Below, piece after piece: positions 17,084 through 25,600 of a stretch of 64,000 bases of DNA (position 1 is its first letter; each line of letters opens with the position of its first letter). Both the position numbers and the translations under genes were made by a program. The notes under the pieces are model-generated. The model saw only the letters and a program-made list of their open reading frames with translations. It did not search any database and was not told where the DNA came from. The stretch comes from Thalassospira lucentensis. GTDB lineage: Bacteria > Pseudomonadota > Alphaproteobacteria > Rhodospirillales > Thalassospiraceae. The DNA lies in the NCBI RefSeq assembly GCF_032921865.1, contig NZ_CP136684.1, forward strand, positions 3,755,001 through 3,819,000, read 5' to 3'.

Positions 17084-17093
17084 GGCCTATGGG
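17077..17093 (+). promoter_or_regulatory. Palindrome overlapping the leader-ORF stop codon
   Basis: CCCATAGG-G-CCTATGGG: as RNA, a 7-bp stem with a GGC loop that includes the last codons and stop of the 13-codon ORF; as DNA, a 17-bp near-perfect operator-like palindrome. Confidence 0.5.
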
Positions 17094-17252
17094 ATGAAAT
17101 TGCGACCGGACGGAACCATTTCCCAAAATGACTGCCGGTCGTCCGAGTGATTAAGTTCACAACTGACAGTGTTTGCGCGTCATCTAGAGTCTGTTTGAAT
17201 TCGTAGGAAGAATTGTCAGGCGTGATGCGTAAACCTCTCTGGAGGACATGAT

Positions 17253-18122
17253 ATGAGCACGATTAAATTACCTGCTGTACCGCAGGATGACGGATTCTCT
17301 GGTTACCTGAGACAGGTCTGGAAGTTCCCGATGCTCAGCGTAGACGAAGAATATATGCTTGCACGCCGCTATCATGAGCATGATGACACCGATGCAGCTC
17401 ACAAGCTGGTCACAAGTCACCTGCGTCTTGTTGCGAAAATTGCCTTTGGATATCGCGGCTATGGCTTGCCGATGGCTGATCTGGTGGCAGAGGGTAATAC
17501 CGGCCTGATGCGTGCTGTTCAGAAGTTTGACCCGGAGCGCGGTTTCCGTCTTTCAACCTATGCAATGTGGTGGATCAAAGCGGCTGTGACCGAATATATC
17601 CTGCACAGCTGGTCTATGGTGAAACTCGGCACGATGGCCGCACAGAAAAAGCTGTTCTTCAGCCTGCGTAAAGCCAAAAAGCAGCTCAACATTTATGATA
17701 ATGGTGAACTGTCCCCCGAGCAGGCCGATGCGGTTGCAGAAAAGCTTGGTGTAACCGGCAAGGAAGCGTTGGAAATGAATCGTCGCCTCGCGGCGCGTGA
17801 TTTCTCGCTGAATACGCCGATGCCAAAAGACGAAGGTATGGAGTATCTTGATACCCTGTCATCCGATGCACCCAGCCCGGAAAGCATTGTGGCCGACGCC
17901 GAGGAACGTGTTCTGCATAACGACATGCTAAAAAGCGCAATGGGTGAATTGCCGGAGCGCGAGCGTGAAATTATCGAAGCCCGTTTTCTGAGCGACGATC
18001 CGATCACGCTTGAAAAGCTCGGCGAACGGTTCGGTGTAAGTCGTGAACGTGTGCGTCAGCTTGAGGCACGCGCTTTCAAGAAAATTCAGGAATCTGTTCT
18101 GACGCAGCATGCTGCGGCATAA
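17253..18122 (+). CDS. rpoH: RNA polymerase sigma factor RpoH (sigma-32 family)
   Basis: A 289-residue heat-shock sigma factor that directs RNA polymerase to chaperone and protease promoters. Region 2 spans about residues 50-122 (HLRLVAKIAFGYRGYG, DLVAEGNTGLMRAVQKFDPERGFRLSTYAMWWIK, shown in part). The RpoH box QKKLFFSLRKAKK at 131-143 separates it from other group-3 sigmas. Region 4 with its helix-turn-helix is at about 225-280 (GERFGVSRERVRQLEARAF). TGGAGG precedes ATG 17253. Its leader is unusually long and structured, so translational control is likely. Alphaproteobacteria often have two rpoH paralogues; I cannot tell which one this is. Confidence 0.95.
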   Translation: MSTIKLPAVPQDDGFSGYLRQVWKFPMLSVDEEYMLARRYHEHDDTDAAHKLVTSHLRLVAKIAFGYRGYGLPMADLVAEGNTGLMRAVQKFDPERGFRLSTYAMWWIKAAVTEYILHSWSMVKLGTMAAQKKLFFSLRKAKKQLNIYDNGELSPEQADAVAEKLGVTGKEALEMNRRLAARDFSLNTPMPKDEGMEYLDTLSSDAPSPESIVADAEERVLHNDMLKSAMGELPEREREIIEARFLSDDPITLEKLGERFGVSRERVRQLEARAFKKIQESVLTQHAAA

Positions 18123-18146
18123 CCAGACTCCGAACACAAACAGAGA

Positions 18147-18175
18147 AGGCGGCATCACAGGATGTCGCCTTTTTC
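18147..18175 (+). terminator. Intrinsic terminator after rpoH
   Basis: AGGCGGCATC (18147-18156) pairs with GATGTCGCCT (18161-18170) with one mismatch, a 4-nt loop and TTTT. Confidence 0.75.
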
Positions 18176-18218
18176 TTTATGGTAATGTGATCTGCTTCAC
18201 GATGGGATCATGGTCGGG

Positions 18219-18662
18219 TCATCGGCGCAAAGCGCGAGAGCGATTGATCATATCACGGGTTTTATCCCAAAGCTGATAATTGCCAAGTTCTGTCGGTGAT
18301 ACCCACCGGGCATTCGCGGCGTCACCACCGGCTTTTAAATCTGCTTCCAATGCTTCTGCGACAAAGTCGATCAGGGTGTAGTGATATTGCACCCGACCGT
18401 TTTTATCGGGTGTTATCAGATCGACGGTATCAACCAGGACCGGTTCGGAAATCGTGATTCCAGTTTCTTCAAAAACTTCGCGATGAACCGCTTCACGCAA
18501 TGTTTCCCCAAGTTCCTGCGCACCGCCCGGAAGGCTCCAACTGCCTTTGTTTGGCGCCTTGCCGCGCTGGATCAAAAGAACATTATCGCCGTGCCATACA
18601 ACAGCGCCAATGCCAATGATGGGCCGTGTCAGATAGTCGCGTTTGTCGGTATCAGATGTCAT
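18219..18662 (-). CDS. Nudix hydrolase (MutT/ADP-ribose pyrophosphatase-like)
   Basis: A 147-residue Nudix protein. The box reads GGAQELGETLREAVHREVFEETGI, with the REV-x-EE core, following GSWSLPGG. The start RPIIGIGAVVWHGDNVLLIQRGK is common in ADP-ribose or NADH pyrophosphatase-like members, but the substrate is not certain. I chose ATG 18662, which overlaps the upstream small gene by 11 bases and implies translational coupling; an in-frame ATG at 18701 would lengthen the N-terminus by 13 residues inside that gene. Confidence 0.88.
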   Translation of the reverse strand: MTSDTDKRDYLTRPIIGIGAVVWHGDNVLLIQRGKAPNKGSWSLPGGAQELGETLREAVHREVFEETGITISEPVLVDTVDLITPDKNGRVQYHYTLIDFVAEALEADLKAGGDAANARWVSPTELGNYQLWDKTRDMINRSRALRR

Positions 18663-18918
18663 CGTCTTCTTCGATGTCTTCGTCAGGATCGACAACATCA
18701 TGGACGACCTGGCCTGTCATTTCACGGGCCCGGATAGCCGGTCGCCCGAGAAACTGATCATCGGACTCCGGACGTAGCGACATGACAAAATCGACGCTTG
18801 GTGCATCCCCCAGAGCAAAATGCCGGGCAGTCTCATAATCAGGAGCAGTAACTTTGGCGGTTCGTATGCCAACAGAGCCATTGTCATCATATATGTATTC
18901 TACAATCCAGACCTGCAA
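18652..18918 (-). CDS. Small acidic hypothetical protein
   Basis: An 88-residue protein if it starts at TTG 18918, which has GGAG five bases upstream; the open frame continues to ATG 18975 but the extra residues are basic and look untranslated. The body (QVWIVEYIYDDNGSVGIRTAKVTAPDYE in part) looks like a small beta-rich domain and the C-terminus is strongly acidic (DEDIEEDDDI). No family recognised. It overlaps the Nudix gene downstream by 11 bases, so the two are probably co-translated. Confidence 0.6.
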   Translation of the reverse strand: MQVWIVEYIYDDNGSVGIRTAKVTAPDYETARHFALGDAPSVDFVMSLRPESDDQFLGRPAIRAREMTGQVVHDVVDPDEDIEEDDDI

Positions 18919-19120
18919 AACAACTCCTATACGATGGCGGTTTGGTGTCACCCGGTTTGTTTGGTTGCGCCGCAAACTTGAATGCTGCTATCACTTCAGG
19001 GAAGGGGAGTTGCCCCAGATCAATAGTCGCAGCATTGCCATATTCCTACTGACAAATGGTGAATGCAAACATGTATTACAGGCAGTGCCATGTAATGCGA
19101 CCCATCTTCACAGGTGATCA

Positions 19121-19969
19121 ATGACCGCCAATCGTGACGACCAGCATGAAACGGACAATGAAAGTTCCGGTCATGCACTGCCAAGCCCGGGGCTTTTCGC
19201 CCGTGTGCGTGCCTATTTTCTGACCGGTGTTCTTGTTAGCGCACCGCTTGTCATTACATTCGGACTGGCATGGTGGTTTATCGAATTTGTTGACAGCAAG
19301 GTCATGCCGCTGATCCCGGGACATTATAACCCGGTCTATTACCTGCCCGAAGGCTATCAGGAATATGGTATCCCGGGATTTGGCCTTTTGGTGATCTTGA
19401 TTTTCATCACGGTCGTCGGCTGGTTCACCACCAACTTTGCCGGTCGTGCCCTGATCAAGCTTTATGAACGCATTCTGGCGCGCATCCCTGCGGTTCGCAG
19501 TATCTATGGAGCGGTAAAGCAGATCCTTGAAACGGTTCTGGCCAATCAGTCCAATGCATTCAGACAGGCAGTTTTGCTTGAATATCCACGTCGTGGCATG
19601 TGGGCAATCGGCTTCATTACAGGCCAAACCAAAGGTGAAGTGCAAAATCTGACGGAAGATACTGTGATTAATATCTTTCTTCCGACGACACCGAACCCGA
19701 CATCAGGTTTCCTTCTGTTCGTGCCGCGCAAGGATATCGTAATCTTGGATATGACGGTCGAGGAAGCGATTAAAATGGTTATGTCCGGTGGGATTGTAAC
19801 ACCACCGGATCGCCGCTCGGCAGAGGCACAAGCCAAACCGGCCGTGTCAGCCAAAACATACGAAGACCTTGATGTTCTGCGCGAAAAAGAAAATACACCG
19901 GTTCTGGTTTCCAAGCACCCGGAAGCGGGAAACGAAAATGCAGATGACAAGAGCCGCGAAGACGCTTGA
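19121..19969 (+). CDS. DUF502 family inner-membrane protein
   Basis: A 282-residue membrane protein. After an acidic N-terminus come two hydrophobic segments, about residues 32-55 (AYFLTGVLVSAPLVITFGLA) and 85-105 (GLLVILIFITVVGWFTTN). The family motif RIPAVRSIYGAVKQ is near residue 125, followed by a soluble beta domain (TTPNPTSGFLLFVP). These hits define DUF502; the function is unknown although the family is widespread. The C-terminal 60 residues are charged and probably disordered. It is convergent with recG and shares a terminator with it. Confidence 0.9.
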   Translation: MTANRDDQHETDNESSGHALPSPGLFARVRAYFLTGVLVSAPLVITFGLAWWFIEFVDSKVMPLIPGHYNPVYYLPEGYQEYGIPGFGLLVILIFITVVGWFTTNFAGRALIKLYERILARIPAVRSIYGAVKQILETVLANQSNAFRQAVLLEYPRRGMWAIGFITGQTKGEVQNLTEDTVINIFLPTTPNPTSGFLLFVPRKDIVILDMTVEEAIKMVMSGGIVTPPDRRSAEAQAKPAVSAKTYEDLDVLREKENTPVLVSKHPEAGNENADDKSREDA

Positions 19970-19995
19970 AGCGGCTTGAAATCTATAGAATGAGA

Positions 19996-20029
19996 AGGGC
20001 GCTGCAATTTGCAAGCGCCCTTTGTTTTT
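19996..20029. terminator. Terminator between the DUF502 gene and recG
   Basis: A stem AGGGCGC (19996-20002) with GCGCCCT (20015-20021), which can extend through TGCA pairs in the loop, then TTTGTTTTTA on the + strand. It overlaps the recG stop codon, and could serve both convergent genes. Confidence 0.75.
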
Positions 20030-22115
20030 ATCCTGATCGGAAATAGCGAACGGCTTCGTCGCGTTCGAAAAGATACAACAACAACCGTAATGCTTCTCCG
20101 CGTGGCTTTTGCAGGTCAGGATCAAGTTCGACAATCAGGCGGGCGTCGTCGCGGGCGATTGCCAGAAGATCACCGTGCATTTCCAGACTGGCAAGGCGAT
20201 AGGCTTGCAATCCGCTTTGCCGGGTGCCCAGAACTTCGCCCGCACCACGCAAGCGAAGATCTTCCTCGGCAATGATAAAACCGTCTTCTGTCTCGCGCAT
20301 GATCTTGAGACGGGCTTTGGAAATCTCGCCTAAAGGTGAACCATACAGCAGCAGGCAGGTTGATGCCGCGTCTCCGCGCCCGATCCGCCCACGCAACTGA
20401 TGAAGTTGTGCCAGACCAAACCGTTCGGCGTGTTCGATGACCATGATTGTTGCGTCGGGCACGTTCACCCCAACTTCAATCACCGTTGTCGCGACAAGAA
20501 TAGACAGATCACCGTGGGCGAAGCGCTCCATCACGGCATCCTTGTCCTTGGCTTTCATTCTACCGTGGACAAGTCCGACACGGCTTTCGCCAAACAGGTC
20601 GACCAGAATGCGACACCGTTCTTCTGCAGCCTGCAAATCGAGGAATTCGGAATCCTCGACCAAGGGGCAAACCCAGTAGATTTTGGTCCCGGTGCGCATG
20701 GCGCGACCGATGCCTGATATGACATCGTCAACCTTGTCCGCAGGTAGAACGCGAGTATCAACCGGCTTTCGTCCCGGCGGTTTTTCGTCCAGCCGCGATA
20801 CTTCCATATCCCCGAACGCTGTCAGGGTCAGAGTTCTGGGGATCGGTGTTGCGGTCATGACCAGGACATCGACTGCCTGTCCCTTGCCAGCCAGCATAAG
20901 GCGTTGATGTACGCCAAATCGATGCTGTTCATCGACAACGGCAAAGGCTAGGTCTTGGAACTGCACGTCTTCCTGGAACAGCGCATGCGTACCAACAGCA
21001 ACCTGAAAAGTTCCATTGGCAAAGCCGTCGAGTGCTGTCTTGCGACTTTTGCCTTTATCGCGCCCTGTCAGGATGGCGCAGTTCACGCCGATCTTTTCCA
21101 GAAGGGGGGCAATGGTTTCAAAATGCTGGCGGGCAAGTATTTCTGTCGGGGCCATTAATGCAGCCTGACGACCAGCTTCGATTGCGTTCAGCATGGCCAT
21201 CAGCGCGACAACCGTTTTCCCCGAACCAACATCCCCCTGAAGCAGGCGCAACATGCGACCGTTGCTGCCCATATCCTCGTAAATGTCTTTCAGGGCGCGT
21301 TGCTGCGCACCCGTCATGGCAAAGGGCAGTTCTGCTTCAAGGGCCTTGCGCAAACGGCCATCACCCTTTGTCGATATTCCGCCCAGCTTGCGCATTTTGG
21401 CCCGGATAAGTGCAAGGGCAAGCTGATTTGCCAGCAACTCATCATAGGCAAGTCGTTTGCGGGCAGGATGGTCAGGTGACAGATCACTCTCATTTTCAGG
21501 ATTATGAACTTGATGCAGGGCGGATTTCAGGTTCGGCCATTTGTGGCGTGCCTGTAAAGCGGGATCATGCCATTCCGGCAGTTCTGGCACCATTGTCAGG
21601 GCTGCCCGGGTCGATTTGGTTAGTGTTTTACCTGTAACACCGGCAGACATCGGATAAACAGGCTCGACGGTCTGAATTTCCTCGCGCTCGGCCTCGGTCC
21701 CGATCCGGTCAGGATGGGTGATCTGATATTCGCCCCGATAGTGATCAATTTTGCCCGATACAATTCGTTTTTCACCTGTTGGTAAAACTTCATTCAGGTA
21801 TTTGGCGCGTGCATTGAAAAATGCCAAAACCACCGGGCCACTCTGGGTTTTGCAAATTACCCGATATGGACGGCGGCGGTTCGGCGGAGCGTCATGGTGT
21901 TCGACCCAGACATCAAGCGTAACAATCGACCCGTCAATTGTTTCTGTTAGCGGCGGTGAAAAACGCCGGTCAATCAGCCCGGATGGCAGATGCCAGAGCA
22001 AATCGACAACATGCTCACCACCAATCAACCGCGCGAGCAAAGGCTTCAGGCGCGGACCAATACCGGGCAGGCTGTCGATTTCAGCAAAAAGCGGGAATAA
22101 AATTTCCGGACGCAT
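20028..22115 (-). CDS. recG: ATP-dependent DNA helicase RecG
   Basis: A 695-residue superfamily 2 helicase that regresses stalled replication forks and migrates branched DNA. The N-terminal wedge domain includes LPSGLIDRR. The helicase core shows Walker A GDVGSGKTV near residue 285, motif II DEQHRFG, LVMTATPIPRTL and the motif VI region QLRGRIGRG. The TRG region follows (GFIIAEEDLRLRGAGEVLGTRQSG, shown in part). I chose ATG 22115 because MRPEILFPLFAEID is the family-like start and because a LexA-like box sits at 22143-22157; the frame runs upstream to 22187. Confidence 0.95.
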   Translation of the reverse strand: MRPEILFPLFAEIDSLPGIGPRLKPLLARLIGGEHVVDLLWHLPSGLIDRRFSPPLTETIDGSIVTLDVWVEHHDAPPNRRRPYRVICKTQSGPVVLAFFNARAKYLNEVLPTGEKRIVSGKIDHYRGEYQITHPDRIGTEAEREEIQTVEPVYPMSAGVTGKTLTKSTRAALTMVPELPEWHDPALQARHKWPNLKSALHQVHNPENESDLSPDHPARKRLAYDELLANQLALALIRAKMRKLGGISTKGDGRLRKALEAELPFAMTGAQQRALKDIYEDMGSNGRMLRLLQGDVGSGKTVVALMAMLNAIEAGRQAALMAPTEILARQHFETIAPLLEKIGVNCAILTGRDKGKSRKTALDGFANGTFQVAVGTHALFQEDVQFQDLAFAVVDEQHRFGVHQRLMLAGKGQAVDVLVMTATPIPRTLTLTAFGDMEVSRLDEKPPGRKPVDTRVLPADKVDDVISGIGRAMRTGTKIYWVCPLVEDSEFLDLQAAEERCRILVDLFGESRVGLVHGRMKAKDKDAVMERFAHGDLSILVATTVIEVGVNVPDATIMVIEHAERFGLAQLHQLRGRIGRGDAASTCLLLYGSPLGEISKARLKIMRETEDGFIIAEEDLRLRGAGEVLGTRQSGLQAYRLASLEMHGDLLAIARDDARLIVELDPDLQKPRGEALRLLLYLFERDEAVRYFRSG

Positions 22116-22142
22116 GACAGTTTTCGTTGAGTTTTCAGATGA

Positions 22143-22157
22143 GAACGTTAATAGAAC
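22143..22157 (-). promoter_or_regulatory. LexA-like SOS box upstream of recG
   Basis: On the minus strand this reads GTTC-TATTAAC-GTTC, an exact match to the GTTC-N7-GTTC direct repeat recognised by LexA in alphaproteobacteria (established for that class). It lies 28-42 bp before the recG start codon and contains TATTAA, which could be the -10. This suggests recG is DNA-damage inducible here. Inference from motif and position. Confidence 0.6.
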
Positions 22158-22348
22158 AAATCGGTTTACGTGCTGGGTATACAACAAAATTATCGTGCGA
22201 CAACCGACAAGTCACGAGCCAATGCAAATTGGATGGATGACAGCATGGACCAATCGGTGAATTTACCGTACAAACCATGCCACAAAAGACAATCTGTGCC
22301 TTTGGTTTTGTGCCAAGGCATGGAACCAGAAAAGACAGGAGATCGAAC

Positions 22349-22624
22349 GTGAGTATCGACAGCAAAGAACTTGAAGTACGACGCAAGAAGTTGCTGTTTC
22401 GCGGCGGCCATCGCGGCACCAAGGAGAACGATATCCTGATCGGTCGGTTCATGGATGCACACCTTGCGACCCTGTCAGAGGCGCAACTCGAACGTTTTGA
22501 AACACTGATGAATGACGTTCCCGATGCCGATTTCTTTAAATGGGCAACGGGTAAAGAACCGGCACCGGAAGATTACGATACCGACGTGCTACACATGATT
22601 CAGGAACTGAGCAACGCACGTTAA
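22349..22624 (+). CDS. sdhE: FAD assembly factor SdhE (succinate dehydrogenase assembly)
   Basis: A 91-residue protein needed for covalent FAD attachment to SdhA and related flavoproteins. The RGxxE family motif is present as RGTKE near residue 22, after RRKKLLFRGGH, followed by RFMDAHL. The start is GTG 22349 with AGGAG at correct spacing; the ATG-initiated longer frame (22277) has no support. It is divergent from recG, and mfd begins 4 bp after its stop, so the two are co-transcribed, a common alphaproteobacterial arrangement. Confidence 0.93.
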   Translation: MSIDSKELEVRRKKLLFRGGHRGTKENDILIGRFMDAHLATLSEAQLERFETLMNDVPDADFFKWATGKEPAPEDYDTDVLHMIQELSNAR

Positions 22625-22628
22625 AACA

Positions 22629-25600
22629 TTGAGCAAATTAAAAGAAATTATTTCGACTAAAGGTCGCAAACGGCTGTGTGGCGTGCCAGAGGGTGCCGAC
22701 GCTTTGCTGCTGCGTGAATTGCTGGATGCATCGGTAAACAACTCAACAATCCTGCATGTCGTGCGCGATGATAAACGCATGGCCCAGCTTGCGGAGGCAC
22801 TTGCTTTCTTTGCGGGCGAGGTCGAGGTCTTAACCCTGCCTGCATGGGATTGCTTGCCCTATGACCGGGTTTCGCCGATTGCCGAAGTAACGGCACGCCG
22901 TGTTGAAACATTGACGACACTGGCCGAGGATATCAAACCGGCCAGTGGGCAGGGACGTATTGTTCTGGCAACAGCGGCCGCGATCATGCAGCGGGTTCCG
23001 CGGGTCGACGTCATGCGGGATGGCAAACTGACCTTTAAGTCAGGACAGGAACATTCGCGCGCCGATCTGACCGGATATTTCGATCGGATGGGCTATAACC
23101 GTGCCGAACAGGTTATGGAGCCAGGTGATTACGCGGTTCGCGGTGATATTCTTGATATCTTTGCACCCGGCATGAAAGAGCCCGTGCGGCTTGATTTCTT
23201 TGGGGACGAGATCGAAAGTATTCGCCGGTTTGACGTTGAAACGCAGCGTACCGTCGGACGGATCAATGAAATCGCCCTTTTGCCCGTTGGCGAAGTGTTC
23301 CTCGATCAGGACAGCATTTCCCGGTTCCGCAGTGGATATCGCGAACTTTTTGGTGTCGTATCGCAAGCTGATCCACTTTATGAGTCGATCAGTAACGGCT
23401 TGAAATATGGTGGCATGGAACATTGGCTGCCGCTATTCCACGACGGTATGGACACTGTTTTTGCCTATCTGCCGGATGTAATGGTCAGTTTTGATCATCA
23501 ATATGGCGAGGTTATCGAAAACCGCCTTGAGATGATTGACGATTATTATCAGGCGCGCCTGAACATAAAGGGCGGCGGGCTTTCGGGGGACAATGTTTAC
23601 AAACCTGTTCCACCCGAACGGCTTTATCTGGATCAGGCCGAATTTGACCGAATGCTGAATGATCGCACGGTTCTTGAGCTTTCACCCTATTACGAGGAAG
23701 AAAGTCCTGAGCGTGCCGTTTTTGATATGGGCGCACGACCGGGACGTGATTTTGGCGATGTGCGGGCACGAGCCGATACCAACCTTTATGACGAGCTACG
23801 CGATTTCATTTCTGTCCAGCGTGGGAAAAATCAGCAGGTTGTTATTGCGGCCTATTCTGACGGATCACGTGACCGTATGGTTTCCGTCTTGCGCGAACAT
23901 GGTGTTGCCAAGGTTGTAACCGCGGAATGCTGGGAAGACATCACCAATGATTTGACACCGGAACAGCTCGCCATTGTTATTCTTGACCTTGAGCATGGTT
24001 TCCGCCGCGAAGGCCTTTGGATCCTATCGGAACAGGATATTCTGGGCGACCGCATGAGCCGCCCGGGCGGACGCCGTCGCAAGGCCGAAAACTTCCTGCG
24101 GGAAGCATCCGAGATTTCAGAGGGTGACCTCGTCGTTCACCTTGATCACGGGATCGGTCGCTATCTTGGTCTTCGGACCGTTACCGCAGGTGGTGCGCCA
24201 CACGATTGTCTGGAACTGGAATATGACGGCGGGGACAAGCTTTTTGTCCCGGTAGAAAATATTGAAGTTCTGTCGCGATATGGCTCGGACGAGGGATTGT
24301 CGATCCTTGACAAGCTTGGCGGTGTTGCATGGCAAGCCCGCAAAGCCAAGCTGCGCGAACGTATCCGTGATATGGCTGGCAAGCTGATCAAGGTTGCCGC
24401 CGAACGCCATCTGCGCAAAGGAGCGGCCTTGACCGCCCCCGAAGGCAGTTATGACGAGTTCTGTGCAAGCTTTCCGTTTGCCGAAACCGAAGATCAGGCG
24501 CGTGCCATTCGTGACACGTTGGACGATCTCGCGGCGGGCAAACCTATGGATCGTCTTGTGTGTGGTGATGTCGGTTTTGGTAAGACAGAGGTTGCATTGC
24601 GTGCTGCCTTTGCCGCGGTGATGTCCGGTAAGCAGGTTGCGATTGTCGCCCCGACCACGTTGTTGTGCCGGCAGCATTACCTGACCTTCAGGCAACGCTT
24701 TGATGGGCTTCCGGTCCGGGTTGAACAACTGTCGCGTCTGGTAACCGGTAAGAACGCCAAACTGGTCAAGGACAACCTTGAAAGCGGACATGTCGATATC
24801 GTATGCGGTACGCACGCACTGTTGGGCAATGGTGTAAAGTTCAAGGACCTTGGGCTTCTGATTATCGATGAAGAGCAGCATTTCGGCGTAAAGCACAAGG
24901 AACGCCTGAAAGAGCTTAAAACCGATGTTCACGTTCTGACGCTAACGGCGACGCCGATCCCGCGCACATTGCAGCTTGCGCTGACCGGAGTTAAAGAACT
25001 TTCGATTATTGCAACACCGCCGGTCGATCGCTTAGCTGTTCGGACCTATATCACGCCTTATGACCCGGTAGTCGTGCGCGAAGCGATCCTGCGTGAACGT
25101 CACCGTGGGGGGCAAATCTTCTATGTGTGTCCGCGGGTCAATGAACTTGGACGGATTGCGAAAGAACTTGAAACACTTGTGCCTGAAATCAAGTTTGACG
25201 TTGCACATGGCCAAATGGGGCCTCGTGACCTTGAACAGGTGATGACCGATTTCACCGATCGCAAATTTGATTTGTTGCTTGCGACCAACATCATTGAGTC
25301 CGGCATCGATGTTCCGAACGCCAATACCATGATCATCCATCGTGCTGACATGTTCGGGCTGGCACAGCTTTATCAGTTGCGCGGGCGTATCGGCCGATCA
25401 AAACAGCGTGCATATGCCTATCTGACGTTGCCGAATGGCAAGAAACTCACCGCAACGGCGCTGAAACGACTTGAGGTCATGCAGACGCTTGACAGTCTTG
25501 GTGCCGGTTTTAATCTTGCCAGCCATGACCTTGACATTCGTGGGGCAGGGAACCTGCTTGGCGAGGAACAATCCGGCCATATCAAGGAAGTAGGGATCGA

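Larger units (their letters stand above)
16628..17252. other. rpoH upstream region and structured 5' leader
   Basis: No large gene lies in these 625 bases. From 16628 to 16911 I see nothing definite. From 16912 there is a promoter, then about 305 nt of predicted leader. It holds a GCCGGA/TCCGGC hairpin (16972-16977 with 16984-16989), which competes with CCGCC/GGCGG (16970-16974 with 16995-16999), and the short ORF at 17042. It also holds the palindrome at 17077-17093, a CGACCGG/CCGGTCG stem (17103-17109 with 17135-17141) and a small hairpin covering the rpoH Shine-Dalgarno. Confidence 0.6.

Noticed and set aside
16803..17126. 107-codon minus-strand ORF in the rpoH upstream region
   Set aside because: No resemblance to proteins, no start signal, and it runs opposite the predicted promoter, structured leader and short Cys ORF.
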